Below are positions 16,526 to 24,750 of a stretch of 64,000 nucleotides of DNA, in pieces (within the stretch, counting starts at the first letter, position 1; each line of letters begins with the position of its first letter). The notes beneath the pieces were generated by a model, which worked only from the letters and a program-made list of their open reading frames with translations, was not told the origin of the DNA and did no database searches. The translations under genes and the position numbers were made by a program. The stretch is from Actinoplanes derwentensis (lineage in GTDB: Bacteria; Actinomycetota; Actinomycetes; Mycobacteriales; Micromonosporaceae), in assembly GCF_900104725.1 (NCBI RefSeq), contig NZ_LT629758.1:7898001-7962000 (forward strand), read 5' to 3'.

Positions 16526-17660
16526 GGGGAACTCCGAATCAGGGGAGGGTGGTGAGGTGCGGCGCGACGGTGTTGGCCCAGCTGTTGCCGTTTGTCACAT
16601 CCCAGTTGATCGACCAGGTCATCGCGCCGCGGATGCCCGGATACGTGGCCGGTGGCCGGAACGTGCCGCAGTTGACGCCCCTGGCCAGGCAGTCTAGGGC
16701 GGCGTTCACCACCGTCGGAGCGACGTATCCGCCACCGGCGGCGCGGGTGCTCGACGGCAGTCCGAGAGCGACCTGGTCGGGGCGCAGCCCGTTCTGCAGG
16801 GGGATGCAGGCGAGCGCGGTCAGGAAGTTGACGGTGCCCTGGCTGTACGCCGCGTTGTTGTCGCAGCCCAGCATCGCGCCGGAGTTGTAGTACTGGGTGA
16901 AGACGACGGTCAGGATGTCCTTGATGTCGAGCGCGAGCTTGAAGTACGAGGACTGCGGGTTCTGCATGTCGATGGTCTGCGGCGCCATCGTGATGATCAG
17001 AGTGGTGCCGACCTTGGCCCGCAGAGCGCGCAGCGCACTGGCCATGTAGGCCGGGTCGAGCCCGTTCTCCAGGTCGATGTCGACGCCGTCGAAACCGTAG
17101 GTCTGGATCAGCCGGTGCACCGAGTCGGCGAAGGCGGTGGCGGCGGCCGGGCTGTTCACGGCGACCGTGCCCTTCTCCCCGCCGACCGAGATGATCACCT
17201 TCTTGCCGCGGGTGTGCAGCGTGGCGATGTCCGCCTTGAACTGGGCGTCGGTGTAGCCGCCGACCGCAGCGGCCAGGCCCGGATCGAGGTTGAAGGTGAC
17301 CGCGCCCGCGGTGGTGGTGGCGTCCGCGAAGGCGACCGCGATCAGGTCGTAGGTGGCCGGGACGGCGGCGAGCTTGAGCGGTGTGGCGCCATTGTCGAAG
17401 TTCTGCCAGTACCCGGTGAGGAAGTGCTTCGGCAACGAGCCGTCACCGGGAGGCTGGGTGGTGGGTGGCGTGGTGGGCGGGGTCGTTGTCGGCGGGGTGG
17501 TCGTCGGCGGGGTGGTGGTGCCACCTTCACAGACCCCGTTGTCCGCCCAGACCGCCCACTGGCTGCTGTTGGTGGCCGGTGACTCGTTCTGCGTCCACCA
17601 CTTGGCGGTGTAGTTGTGCCCGCTCTGCGAGGCCACGTTCCCGTTGACGTAGACCGTGGT
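16286..17660. repeat. Duplicated CBM5/12 coding segment
   Basis: About 110 nt near 16286-16400 and again near 17545-17660 (same orientation) encode nearly identical carbohydrate-binding modules, with long runs of identical bases. The catalytic domains downstream of each copy are unrelated at this level. This indicates recent module duplication or gene conversion. Confidence 0.8.
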
Positions 17661-17780
17661 CGCGCTCCACGCGGTCGCGCAGGCGGCGGCCGCCGAGGCG
17701 CTGCCCGCGAAGTTGGTGGCCACGGCTCCGGCGAAGAGCGCCGTCACCGTGGCGAGGATTACCGATCTGGAACGCCTCAT
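16539..17780 (-). CDS. Secreted GH18 chitinase (ChiC/ChiD-like) with N-terminal CBM5/12
   Basis: 413 residues: signal peptide (about 1-30), CBM5/12 (about 33-84), Thr/Pro linker (87-112) and a GH18 domain with KVIISVGG and the full catalytic signature DGVDIDLE (231-238). Secreted chitinase acting on insoluble chitin. Start at the ATG at 17780 because GGAGGGG precedes it and a normal signal peptide follows; the frame extends to 17819 without support. First gene of the two-chitinase operon. Confidence 0.92.
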   Translation of the reverse strand: MRRSRSVILATVTALFAGAVATNFAGSASAAAACATAWSATTVYVNGNVASQSGHNYTAKWWTQNESPATNSSQWAVWADNGVCEGGTTTPPTTTPPTTTPPTTPPTTQPPGDGSLPKHFLTGYWQNFDNGATPLKLAAVPATYDLIAVAFADATTTAGAVTFNLDPGLAAAVGGYTDAQFKADIATLHTRGKKVIISVGGEKGTVAVNSPAAATAFADSVHRLIQTYGFDGVDIDLENGLDPAYMASALRALRAKVGTTLIITMAPQTIDMQNPQSSYFKLALDIKDILTVVFTQYYNSGAMLGCDNNAAYSQGTVNFLTALACIPLQNGLRPDQVALGLPSSTRAAGGGYVAPTVVNAALDCLARGVNCGTFRPPATYPGIRGAMTWSINWDVTNGNSWANTVAPHLTTLP

Positions 17781-17879
17781 TAGCAGCCCCTCCACCGAAC
17801 ACCAGTTGAGATGTATCAATATTTAGGACTGTTAACAAAAAAGTAAAGAGGCAGGACCTTAAACATCCTTAAACCCGCA

Positions 17880-17907
17880 CCAATCCGCGGCCCGCCCGGC
17901 TCCGAAT
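17880..17907 (+). promoter_or_regulatory. Probable SigK-dependent promoter of sigK
   Basis: CCAATCC at 17880-17886, a 16-base spacer, then CGAAT at 17903-17907, 32 bases before the sigK start. The same layout precedes the fasciclin gene, which supports autoregulation. Similar -35/-10 elements are known for mycobacterial SigK. Confidence 0.6.
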
Positions 17908-17938
17908 GGGGATAAGTTGTCGGTGAGGACGGAGAGTC

Positions 17939-18553
17939 ATGGCGGAGCGTGGCACTAACAATCGCCCGGAGTACTTGACTCCGGTTCCGGAACCGGATCG
18001 AGGCCCCGATGCCGGTGAACTCCTGCGGGCCGTGGCCCGTGGTGACGAAGAGGCGTTCGGCAAGCTGTACGACCTGGTCGCCCCCCGTGTCTACGGCCTG
18101 ATCCGGCGGGTGCTGCGGGACCCGGCGCTGGCCGAGGAGGTCGCGCAGGAGGTGATGGTCGAGGTGTGGCGCTCGGCCGCCCGGTTCGATCCGGAGCGTG
18201 GGTCGCCGACGGCGTGGGTGTTCACCATCGCGCACCGCCGGGCGGTGGACCGGGTGCGATCCGAGCAGGCCGCGACCGACCGGACGATCCGGGCCGGTGC
18301 GGCCGCGGTCGACACCCCGTACGACGCGGTGGCCGACGAGGTCACCGGGCGACTGGAGCGTCAGCAGGTGCGGCACTGCCTGGACGACCTGACCGAGTTG
18401 CAGCGGCAGGCGGTCACGCTCGCCTACTACCAGGGGCACACCTACCCACAGGTCTCGGAGTTGCTCGCGGTGCCGCTGGCGACGGTCAAGACCCGGATGC
18501 GCGACGGGCTGATTCGTCTGCGCGACTGTCTCGCGAACGGGGTGGCGGCATGA
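17939..18553 (+). CDS. sigK: ECF sigma factor SigK
   Basis: 204 residues with region 2 (RGDEEAFGKLYDLVAPRVYGLIRRVLRD, EEVAQEVMVEVWR) and region 4 (LTELQRQAVTLAYYQGHTYPQVSELLAVPLATVKTRMRDGL). This is the SigK/ECF19 pattern. The next gene is an RskA-type anti-sigma factor in ATGA overlap, and a fasciclin lipoprotein follows, matching the M. tuberculosis SigK-MPT83/MPT70 circuit. GGAGAG precedes the ATG. Confidence 0.92.
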   Translation: MAERGTNNRPEYLTPVPEPDRGPDAGELLRAVARGDEEAFGKLYDLVAPRVYGLIRRVLRDPALAEEVAQEVMVEVWRSAARFDPERGSPTAWVFTIAHRRAVDRVRSEQAATDRTIRAGAAAVDTPYDAVADEVTGRLERQQVRHCLDDLTELQRQAVTLAYYQGHTYPQVSELLAVPLATVKTRMRDGLIRLRDCLANGVAA

Positions 18554-19287
18554 CTGCAGACGTTCACGCCCTGGTCGGGGCGTATGCACTGGATGCGCTG
18601 GACGACATCGAGCGGGCCACTTTCGCCCGGCACCTGCGCGACTGCGAGCCGTGCCGGATCGAGGCGGGCGAGTTGCAGGAGACGGTGACACGGCTGGCCG
18701 ACGGCGCCTGGTCGGTGCCGCCGCCGGGGCTGCGCGACAACGTGCTGGCGGCGATCGGGACGACCCGGCAGATCACTCCGGCGGGCCGGACCACAGCCGC
18801 CCCGGTGCGGGCTCCGCGGAGGATGCGGCTGGTGGCCGCGGCTGCCGTCGTGGTCGCGGTGGCCGGGGCGGGTGCGGCGGTCTGGACCGTTCAGGATCAG
18901 CGGGTACGGCAGGCGGAGTCCCGGGCCGAGCAGGCTCAGGCGAGCGAGTCCCGGCTCCGGTCGATCCTCGCCGCCCCCGACCTGGTGGTGACCGAGGACC
19001 GGTTGACCAGCGGCGGCCGGGTCACGGTGGCGAGTTCTCGTCTGCAGAACGCCGGTGTGGTCACGCTCGCTGCCGACCGGGCGCCGGACGCCGGCCGGGC
19101 CTTCCAGCTGTGGACGATTCGCGGCGAGACGCCGACCTCGGCCGGGGTTCTGGCGGCGGGCCAGTCGTCGATCGTGCAGGTCGTCGAAGGTCTTCCGGGC
19201 GCCTCCGCGGTGGGTGTCTCGGTGGAGCCGGCGACGGGTTCCACGACGCCGACGGCACCTGTCCAAGCACTCGTCAAAATAATCTGA
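18550..19287 (+). CDS. rskA: RskA-type anti-sigma-K factor
   Basis: 245 residues. The cytoplasmic N-terminal domain (VHALVGAYALDALDDIERATFARHLRDCEPC) is the zinc-finger-like anti-sigma fold; a transmembrane helix (about 96-116) and an extracytoplasmic RskA domain (ending AFQLWTIRGETPTSAGVL...) follow. It holds SigK inactive until regulated proteolysis. The ATG at 18550 overlaps the sigK stop, giving coupled stoichiometric synthesis. Confidence 0.92.
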   Translation: MTADVHALVGAYALDALDDIERATFARHLRDCEPCRIEAGELQETVTRLADGAWSVPPPGLRDNVLAAIGTTRQITPAGRTTAAPVRAPRRMRLVAAAAVVVAVAGAGAAVWTVQDQRVRQAESRAEQAQASESRLRSILAAPDLVVTEDRLTSGGRVTVASSRLQNAGVVTLAADRAPDAGRAFQLWTIRGETPTSAGVLAAGQSSIVQVVEGLPGASAVGVSVEPATGSTTPTAPVQALVKII

Positions 19288-19294
19288 GAACCGA

Positions 19295-19322
19295 CCAATC
19301 CAGCGCATGGGTCGTTCCGAAG
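19295..19322 (+). promoter_or_regulatory. Probable SigK-dependent promoter of the fasciclin gene
   Basis: CCAATCC at 19295-19301, a 16-base spacer, then CGAAG at 19318-19322, 35 bases before the fasciclin ATG. The -35 element and the spacing match the site before sigK exactly, although the spacer sequences differ. Confidence 0.6.
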
Positions 19323-19357
19323 AAAGGGTGTAAAAACCCCGACGTAAGGAACGAGCC

Positions 19358-20005
19358 ATGCGCGCTACGAAGCTCACCGCCATCGCCGCCGCCACGATCT
19401 TCTCGATCTCTCTGGCCGCCTGTAGCAGTGATGACAGCACCACCGACACCAGCACCGGCACCGACTCGGCGGCGGCGCCGACCATGACCACCGCGGCACC
19501 GAGCGCGGCGGCCACCACCGACTCGATGGTCAATTTCGGTCCCGGCTGTGCGGCGGTGCCGACCGACCCGGCAAACGCCGGCAGCTTCGAGGCGATGGCC
19601 GAGGTGCCGGTCGCGACCGCGGCGTCCGGCAACCCGCTGCTGTCCACCCTGGTCACCGCGGTCAAGAAGGCCGATCTGGTCGACTCGCTCAACTCGGCCG
19701 ACAAGATCACCGTTTTCGCGCCGACCAACGACGCCTTCGCCAAGATCCCGGCCGCGGACCTCAAGAAGGTGCTCGCGAACAAGAAGACCCTGACCGACAT
19801 CCTCACCTACCATGTGGTGGCCGGGCAGCTCACGCCCGCCGACCTGGACGGCGAGCACAAGACGCTGCAGGGTGGCGAGGTCACCGTCACCGGCAGTGGC
19901 GAGGACTTCAAGGTCAACGGTGAGGCGGCGGTGATCTGCGGCAACGTGCAGACCGCGAACGCCAACGTCTACATCATCGACACCGTTCTGATGCCGAAGA
20001 GCTGA
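19358..20005 (+). CDS. Fasciclin-domain lipoprotein (MPT83/MPT70-like)
   Basis: 215 residues. The signal peptide ends in a lipobox (LAAC, Cys about 22), followed by a Thr/Ser/Ala linker and one fasciclin domain (about 75-215, with ITVFAPTNDAFAKIP and LTYHVVAGQ). Such surface proteins are the main SigK targets in mycobacteria, where they accompany a redox membrane protein. Here the stop overlaps the ATG of a membrane molybdopterin oxidoreductase. AAGGAA precedes the start. Confidence 0.9.
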   Translation: MRATKLTAIAAATIFSISLAACSSDDSTTDTSTGTDSAAAPTMTTAAPSAAATTDSMVNFGPGCAAVPTDPANAGSFEAMAEVPVATAASGNPLLSTLVTAVKKADLVDSLNSADKITVFAPTNDAFAKIPAADLKKVLANKKTLTDILTYHVVAGQLTPADLDGEHKTLQGGEVTVTGSGEDFKVNGEAAVICGNVQTANANVYIIDTVLMPKS

Positions 20006-21480
20006 TGACGAAGCACCTGCGTGGTGCGTCGGCCGGAGTGGCCGCCGCGGGAATCGGGATCGCGGTCGCGGAACTGTTCGCGGCCGTGGCCCGGCCCGCC
20101 GCCGGACCCCTCGTCACGGTCGGGGCAGCCGTCATCGACGCCACGCCGACCCCGGTCAAGGAGTTCGCCGTCCGCGAGCTCGGTACGTACGACAAGCCGG
20201 TCCTTCTGGCCACCATCGGCCTGGTGGTGGCCGCCTACGCCGCCATGATCGGCATTCTCGGGCAGCGCCGCCGCCCGGTGATCGTGGCCGGTACCGCACT
20301 CTTCGGGGCTCTCGGCGCCACCGCGGCCCTGTCCCGGCCGACCGGAACCCTGCCGGACACCCTTCCGTCGCTGCTCGCCGCGACAGTGGCCGGAGCGACC
20401 CTGTGGTGGCTGCTCGGGCACATCGGGCGGCCCACACTCACGAATCGCCGATCCTTCCTCCGCGGACTGGCCCTGGTCGCCGGGGCCGCGGTCCTAGCCG
20501 AAGGTGGGGCCCAGATCGTCCGGCGCACGGTCGGCCGGATCCGGACCGACCTGCGGCTACCGGTCCCGCAGTCGCCGGCCGAACCGTTGCCCTCCGGCAT
20601 CGGACCCGGCTTCACCACTCCCAGCGCCGACTTCTACCGCGTCGACACCGCCCTGACGGTGCCGCGCGTCGACCCGGACACCTGGTCGCTGCGGATTCAC
20701 GGCATGGTCGGGACCGAACTGCGGCTGTCGCTCGCTGAACTGCTCGCCCGGCCGATGATCGAACGGGACATCACGCTCAACTGTGTGTCCAACGAGGTCG
20801 GTGGCCCCTACATCGGCACGGCGCGCTGGCTCGGCGTACCGCTGGGTCCGCTGTTGAAGCAAGCCGGTCTGGACGCCGGGGCCGATCAGATCGTGGCCCG
20901 GTCGGTGGAGGGCATGACCATCGGAACCCCGATCGCCACCGCTCTGGACGGCCGCGACACGATGCTGGCGGTGGCGATGAACGGCGAGCCGCTGCGACCG
21001 GAGCACGGGTTTCCGGTCCGGATGCTGACCCCGGGGCTGTACGGCTACGCCGGCGCCTGCAAGTGGGTCGCCGAGCTGGAAGTGACCACGTTCGCGGCTT
21101 TCGACGCCTACTGGGTCGAACGCGAGTGGGCTCCCGGCGGCGAGGTGAAGACCGCGTCCCGGATCGACCGGCCACTGCCGTTCGCCCGTCCCGACGCCGG
21201 CCCGGTGACGGTCGCCGGGGTGGCCTGGGCACAGGGCCGGGGCATCACCGGGGTCGAGATCCGGGTGGACGGCGGCGAGTGGCAGGCCGCCGAACTGCTG
21301 CCGGTCCCGTCGGCCGACACCTGGGTGCAGTGGCGTTACCGGTGGCAGGCCACTCGTGGCCCGCACTCGCTGTCGGTGCGGGCCACCGACGGCACCGGCG
21401 CGGTGCAGATCGAGGAGCGGGCCACCCCGTTCCCGAGCGGGGCGACCGGCTGGCACACCATCACCGTGACGGTTGCCTGA
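20005..21480 (+). CDS. Membrane-attached molybdopterin oxidoreductase (sulfite-oxidase family)
   Basis: 491 residues. About four N-terminal helices (roughly 8-28, 65-85, 92-110, 120-140) precede a twin-arginine-like NRRSFLRG (148-154) and a further hydrophobic stretch. The SUOX-fold domain has the Mo-ligand Cys in TLNCVSNEVGG (Cys260), and a C-terminal immunoglobulin-like dimerisation domain follows. It probably performs oxygen-atom-transfer chemistry on the outer face of the membrane. The ATG overlaps the fasciclin stop, tying it to the SigK regulon. It is convergent with, and overlaps by 20 nt, the ferredoxin gene. Confidence 0.88.
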   Translation: MTKHLRGASAGVAAAGIGIAVAELFAAVARPAAGPLVTVGAAVIDATPTPVKEFAVRELGTYDKPVLLATIGLVVAAYAAMIGILGQRRRPVIVAGTALFGALGATAALSRPTGTLPDTLPSLLAATVAGATLWWLLGHIGRPTLTNRRSFLRGLALVAGAAVLAEGGAQIVRRTVGRIRTDLRLPVPQSPAEPLPSGIGPGFTTPSADFYRVDTALTVPRVDPDTWSLRIHGMVGTELRLSLAELLARPMIERDITLNCVSNEVGGPYIGTARWLGVPLGPLLKQAGLDAGADQIVARSVEGMTIGTPIATALDGRDTMLAVAMNGEPLRPEHGFPVRMLTPGLYGYAGACKWVAELEVTTFAAFDAYWVEREWAPGGEVKTASRIDRPLPFARPDAGPVTVAGVAWAQGRGITGVEIRVDGGEWQAAELLPVPSADTWVQWRYRWQATRGPHSLSVRATDGTGAVQIEERATPFPSGATGWHTITVTVA

Positions 21481-21682
21481 CCTGCGGAAGCAGGCGCAGC
21501 GCCAGTGCCGGGCAGCGGTTGACCGCTTCCCGCGCGGCCGGTTCCAGTGACGGCGGCACGGACATGTCACCGCGGGCGACCGGATAGCCCCAATCGTCCT
21601 CGACCAGCAGTTCCGGCAGGAGTTCGGCGCAGAGGCCGCGCCCGTCGCAGGCGGTCCAGTCGATGTGCAGTGAGGTGTTCAC
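21461..21682 (-). CDS. Short ferredoxin, [3Fe-4S]-type
   Basis: 73 residues with three cysteines in the pattern CDGRGLC ... CP, as in [3Fe-4S] ferredoxins; no fourth cluster ligand is visible. Start is the GTG at 21682, which overlaps the upstream stop as GTGA; a GTG one codon earlier is also possible. Last gene of the ApbE - ferric reductase-like - NuoF-like operon, so it probably receives or delivers electrons for that chain in the cytoplasm. Confidence 0.85.
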   Translation of the reverse strand: MNTSLHIDWTACDGRGLCAELLPELLVEDDWGYPVARGDMSVPPSLEPAAREAVNRCPALALRLLPQVRQPSR

Positions 21683-22875
21683 CACGATCCCTCCAGTGCC
21701 AGGCAACGTCCGGTCAGGTGCGCGGCGACGTCGGCTTCGAAAGCCCGCATCGCGCTGAGGACCAGACGGGCGGTCCCGTCCGGATGCCGGCAGGCGCCCC
21801 GGCCGGTGACCAGCCGGGCCAGGCGTTCGACCTCGGCCGGCAGGCCGGGACGGTTCCGTCGCCGGGCCAGGTCGGAGAGGGTCTCCGCCATCCGGGGCAG
21901 GCCGTTGACACACGGGCCGCACTGGCCCGCCACCTCACCGGCCAGGTAGTTCGCGATCCGGGCGGTCTCGGTCAGCCCACAGGACGTAGCCGGCAGTGCG
22001 ATGATCACTCCGGCGCCGGGTGCGGCACTGTACGGGGCGAGCGCCGCCCGGCTCACCGGCAGCGCGGGATCGGCCGGCACCCAGCCGCCGTGATAGCCAC
22101 CGACCAGCACCGCCTGTATCCCGGTCGCCGCGACACCACCCGCCGCGGCGATCAGATCCCCGAGCGGCACGCCGTAACCCGCCTCGACCACGATCCCGGG
22201 CCGGTTGACCGAGCCGCTGACGGTGGCCAGGAACGTGCCCGGCTCGTCGGCCGTGCCGGCGCCGCGGAACCAGTCGGGCCCGTACCTGGCGATCAGCGCC
22301 AGATGGGCGAGCGTCTCGACGTTCTGGACCAGGGTGGGTGCGCCGTCGACGCCGGACTCGGTGATCCGGATCCGCTTGTCGGCGGGCACCGCGCCCCGCC
22401 CGGAGACCGCGCCGACCACCGCGGACTCCTCACCGGAGACGAACGCGTCCGGTGCCGCGTGCAGACCGACCGGCACCGGGTCCAGACCGGCCCGCCGGCG
22501 CTCGTCCAGCAGCGCCCGGATCGGGCCGAGAGCCGCCGCCGGCGCGTAGAAGTGCGCGGTCTTCGCCCCGGTCGCCCGGGCCGCCAGTTGGAGACCGTCC
22601 AGGATCAGGTTCGGTGCCACGGTGAGCAGCGCCTTGTCCTTGCCGGCGGCCGGTTCGCCCTCGGCGGCGTTCGCGATCACCACGGCCGGACGGCCGACGG
22701 CGGCCACCGCGCTCAGCTTGCGCCACACCGGGAACCCGGCGCCGCCCCGGCCGGTGATCCCGGCCTCGCGGGCCATCGTGATGATCTCGGCGCCGCTCAG
22801 TGCGGGCAGCGGGCCGTGCGCGCGGTCCCCGGTCAGGAGCCGTTGTTCCACCTGCGCGGTCATCATGCCGGTCAT
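21679..22875 (-). CDS. NuoF-like FMN/Fe-S NADH dehydrogenase subunit
   Basis: 398 residues. The FMN/NAD-binding segments GRGGAGFPVWRK, ANAAEGEPAAGKDK and VSGEESAVVGAVSGRG are those of the 51-kDa subunit of complex I. The C-terminal Fe-S region is QCGPCVNG followed by RGACRHPDG. It is probably the cytoplasmic NAD(P)H-oxidising entry point of the electron chain in this operon. The ATG at 22875 overlaps the upstream stop and has AGGGGAAC before it. Confidence 0.85.
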   Translation of the reverse strand: MTGMMTAQVEQRLLTGDRAHGPLPALSGAEIITMAREAGITGRGGAGFPVWRKLSAVAAVGRPAVVIANAAEGEPAAGKDKALLTVAPNLILDGLQLAARATGAKTAHFYAPAAALGPIRALLDERRRAGLDPVPVGLHAAPDAFVSGEESAVVGAVSGRGAVPADKRIRITESGVDGAPTLVQNVETLAHLALIARYGPDWFRGAGTADEPGTFLATVSGSVNRPGIVVEAGYGVPLGDLIAAAGGVAATGIQAVLVGGYHGGWVPADPALPVSRAALAPYSAAPGAGVIIALPATSCGLTETARIANYLAGEVAGQCGPCVNGLPRMAETLSDLARRRNRPGLPAEVERLARLVTGRGACRHPDGTARLVLSAMRAFEADVAAHLTGRCLALEGSW

Positions 22876-23474
22876 CAGTTCCCCTTCGACGAAACGCTCA
22901 GTGGCCGGAGTCGCGGTGAGACCTGCCGGTCCGCGCGGGCCGGGAAACGACCAAAGGACGCGGACGTACGCCACCCGACGGCGGCCATCACCACGGCGGC
23001 ACAGCCGATCGAGATCGCCCACAGCCACCAGGTGCCGTTGTCGCTGCCGGCGCCGAGCCCGTGCATCAGCGCGATCGGCCAGCTCAGGTAGGCGAGCCAG
23101 TGCACGATCCGCCAGGCCCGCACTCCGATCCGGTGCCGCAGCAGACTGGTGATCACGATCGCGGCGAGCAGGTCCAGGGCGACCGTGCCGAGCCCCTGCC
23201 AGAACGGGCTGTAGTCCCCGACGAACGGGACCACCAGGTCGATCAGATCCAGATCGGCGTACGAGTCGAACAGCAGCGCGATCACGTGCCCGGCCAGGAA
23301 CAGCACGCTGAGCAGGGCCGCGTTGCGGTGCAGCAGGTTGACGGCGAAACGGGGCAGCCCGAAGGCGGTACGCCCGGACCGGGCCCCCACCCCGAGCGCG
23401 ACCACCACGGTCAGCAGGACCAGCGAGACGACGCCGCTGCCCCGGGCGAAGTACCAGAGGACTTCGTCGCTCAT
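22875..23474 (-). CDS. Ferric-reductase-like transmembrane protein
   Basis: 199 residues, mostly hydrophobic with about six helices. Conserved His pairs occur in NLLHRNAALLSVLFLAGHVIAL and WRIVHWLAYLSWPIALMHGLG, as expected for heme b ligands of the ferric reductase/MsrQ-like fold. It likely carries electrons across the membrane from the NuoF-like/ferredoxin pair. The ATG at 23474 overlaps the apbE stop (ATGA), which decides against a GTG nine bases upstream. Confidence 0.87.
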   Translation of the reverse strand: MSDEVLWYFARGSGVVSLVLLTVVVALGVGARSGRTAFGLPRFAVNLLHRNAALLSVLFLAGHVIALLFDSYADLDLIDLVVPFVGDYSPFWQGLGTVALDLLAAIVITSLLRHRIGVRAWRIVHWLAYLSWPIALMHGLGAGSDNGTWWLWAISIGCAAVVMAAVGWRTSASFGRFPARADRQVSPRLRPLSVSSKGN

Positions 23475-24385
23475 GCCGGCCACCCACCCGTACGCAGGAT
23501 CCGCATCGACGGGGTGACCAGCCGGCTCGGCACCCCGGCGAGCAGACGCGGAGCGCCGTGGCCCCGAACGATCGCGGCGGTGCTCAGGGTGTTGGCCTGC
23601 AGGCAGCTGAAGGCCGCCACCGAGACGGTCCGCCAGACGGTCGGCGCGGGCCGCCCGGTCGCCGGGTCGACGATGTGGTGCAGCAGTTCACCGGGCCGTC
23701 CCCAGGTGCGCCCGGCGGTGCTGGAGGTGGCAAGCGCGGAGCCGGCCGGGATCCGGATCGTGCAGGACGGGTCGCCGGGCCGGTCCTGGACCAGCACCTG
23801 CCAGCCGCCGTCCGGGCCGGATCCGGCGGTGGCGATGTCCCCACCGAGCGCCACCAGCACTCCGGTGCCGAGCCGGTCGGTGATCCGGGCCGCGGCCCGG
23901 TCGGCGGCGACCGCTTTCGCGGTGGCGCCCAGGTCGATCAGCATGCCGTGCGGGACGGTCAGTTCCCGGCCGCGCAGCCGCACGGCCCGCCAGTCGGGTG
24001 CCGGGAAGACCCGGACCCCGGAGCCGACGGTCCGGCCGGCCAGTTCGGCGAAGTCCCGGTCGTACCCGAGGGCGCAGAGCGCCCCGCCGACGGTCGGGTC
24101 GACCGCCCCGTCGGTCTCCCGGGCCGCGGTCAGTGCCGCGCCGACCAGTTCGGCGAGCAGGGCGCTGACGATGACCGGCCGGCCACCGGACCGGCACACG
24201 TCGCGGATCTCGGAGGCCGGGCGGAACCGGCTGCACGCCTGCTCGACCGCGGACAGCTCGTCCCGCAGGATGCCGGCGGCCTGGTCCAGGACGGCCGGGT
24301 CGGTCACCACGAGTCGGGCCACGGTGCCCCAGGCCGGCCACTGCGCGGTGTCCGGGCGGACCGGGAGCGTTTCGATCAGCGGCAT
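23471..24385 (-). CDS. apbE: FAD:protein FMN transferase
   Basis: 304 residues with ApbE family features: SAVEQACSRFRPASEI near the N-terminus, DGAVDPTVGGALCALGYDRD, the LIDLGATAKAVAADRAA core and HHIVDPATGRP near the C-terminus. ApbE transfers FMN to a Thr of extracytoplasmic redox proteins. Start at 24385 with GGGAGG eight bases upstream, inside the end of the small upstream gene. A proline/arginine-rich extension of the frame is a shadow. Confidence 0.9.
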   Translation of the reverse strand: MPLIETLPVRPDTAQWPAWGTVARLVVTDPAVLDQAAGILRDELSAVEQACSRFRPASEIRDVCRSGGRPVIVSALLAELVGAALTAARETDGAVDPTVGGALCALGYDRDFAELAGRTVGSGVRVFPAPDWRAVRLRGRELTVPHGMLIDLGATAKAVAADRAAARITDRLGTGVLVALGGDIATAGSGPDGGWQVLVQDRPGDPSCTIRIPAGSALATSSTAGRTWGRPGELLHHIVDPATGRPAPTVWRTVSVAAFSCLQANTLSTAAIVRGHGAPRLLAGVPSRLVTPSMRILRTGGWPA

Positions 24386-24386
24386 C

Positions 24387-24620
24387 TCAGGAACCTCCCG
24401 AGGTCGCCTGCGAGCTGCTGCTGTCACTGCCGCTGGAGACGGTGGGGGAGTCGCTGGTCGATGTCGATGTCGATGTCGAGGACGTGGTGGAAGCTGTGGA
24501 GGTCGAGGAGTCGTCGGCCGCGTAGGCCGCCGCGCCGATCGTCGCGGTAGCCGCCACACTCGCCACGACCAGGGCGCCAGTGATCAGCGCGGCCTTGCGT
24601 TTCCCGGTGTCCCGCTGCAT
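24387..24620 (-). CDS. Short secreted Ser/Thr-rich protein upstream of apbE
   Basis: 77 residues: an N-terminal signal peptide or anchor (RKAALITGALVVASVAATATIGAAAYA) and then only Ser, Thr and Asp-rich sequence ending SSSSQATSGGS. In related flavinylation operons an FMN-binding-domain protein, often with a similar Ser/Thr linker, sits at this position. Here the protein ends where that domain would begin. It may be a truncated carrier or an unusual substrate of ApbE. AAGGGAG precedes the ATG; the stop is one base before the apbE start. Confidence 0.7.
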   Translation of the reverse strand: MQRDTGKRKAALITGALVVASVAATATIGAAAYAADDSSTSTASTTSSTSTSTSTSDSPTVSSGSDSSSSQATSGGS

Positions 24621-24711
24621 GGGGGCTCCCTTCACTCGATGCTGTGAAGGAAAGCGTGCGCCGGAAGTCTCGCCCTGACCTTTGCGAATCCTGTGCGGTT
24701 CCCGTGAACGA

Positions 24712-24737
24712 GAAAAGGGGCCTCGCGGCCCCTTTTC
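24712..24737 (-). terminator. Hairpin after the LCP gene
   Basis: An 11-bp perfect stem (24712-24722 with 24727-24737) with a 4-base loop and a run of four T at the 3' side in the minus direction. It separates the LCP gene from the apbE operon. Confidence 0.75.
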
Positions 24738-24750
24738 CCAGCGTGCGTGC

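Noticed and set aside
21547..23091. 514-codon open frame on the plus strand
   Set aside because: Antisense to the NuoF-like and ferric-reductase-like genes, with shadow-type composition.
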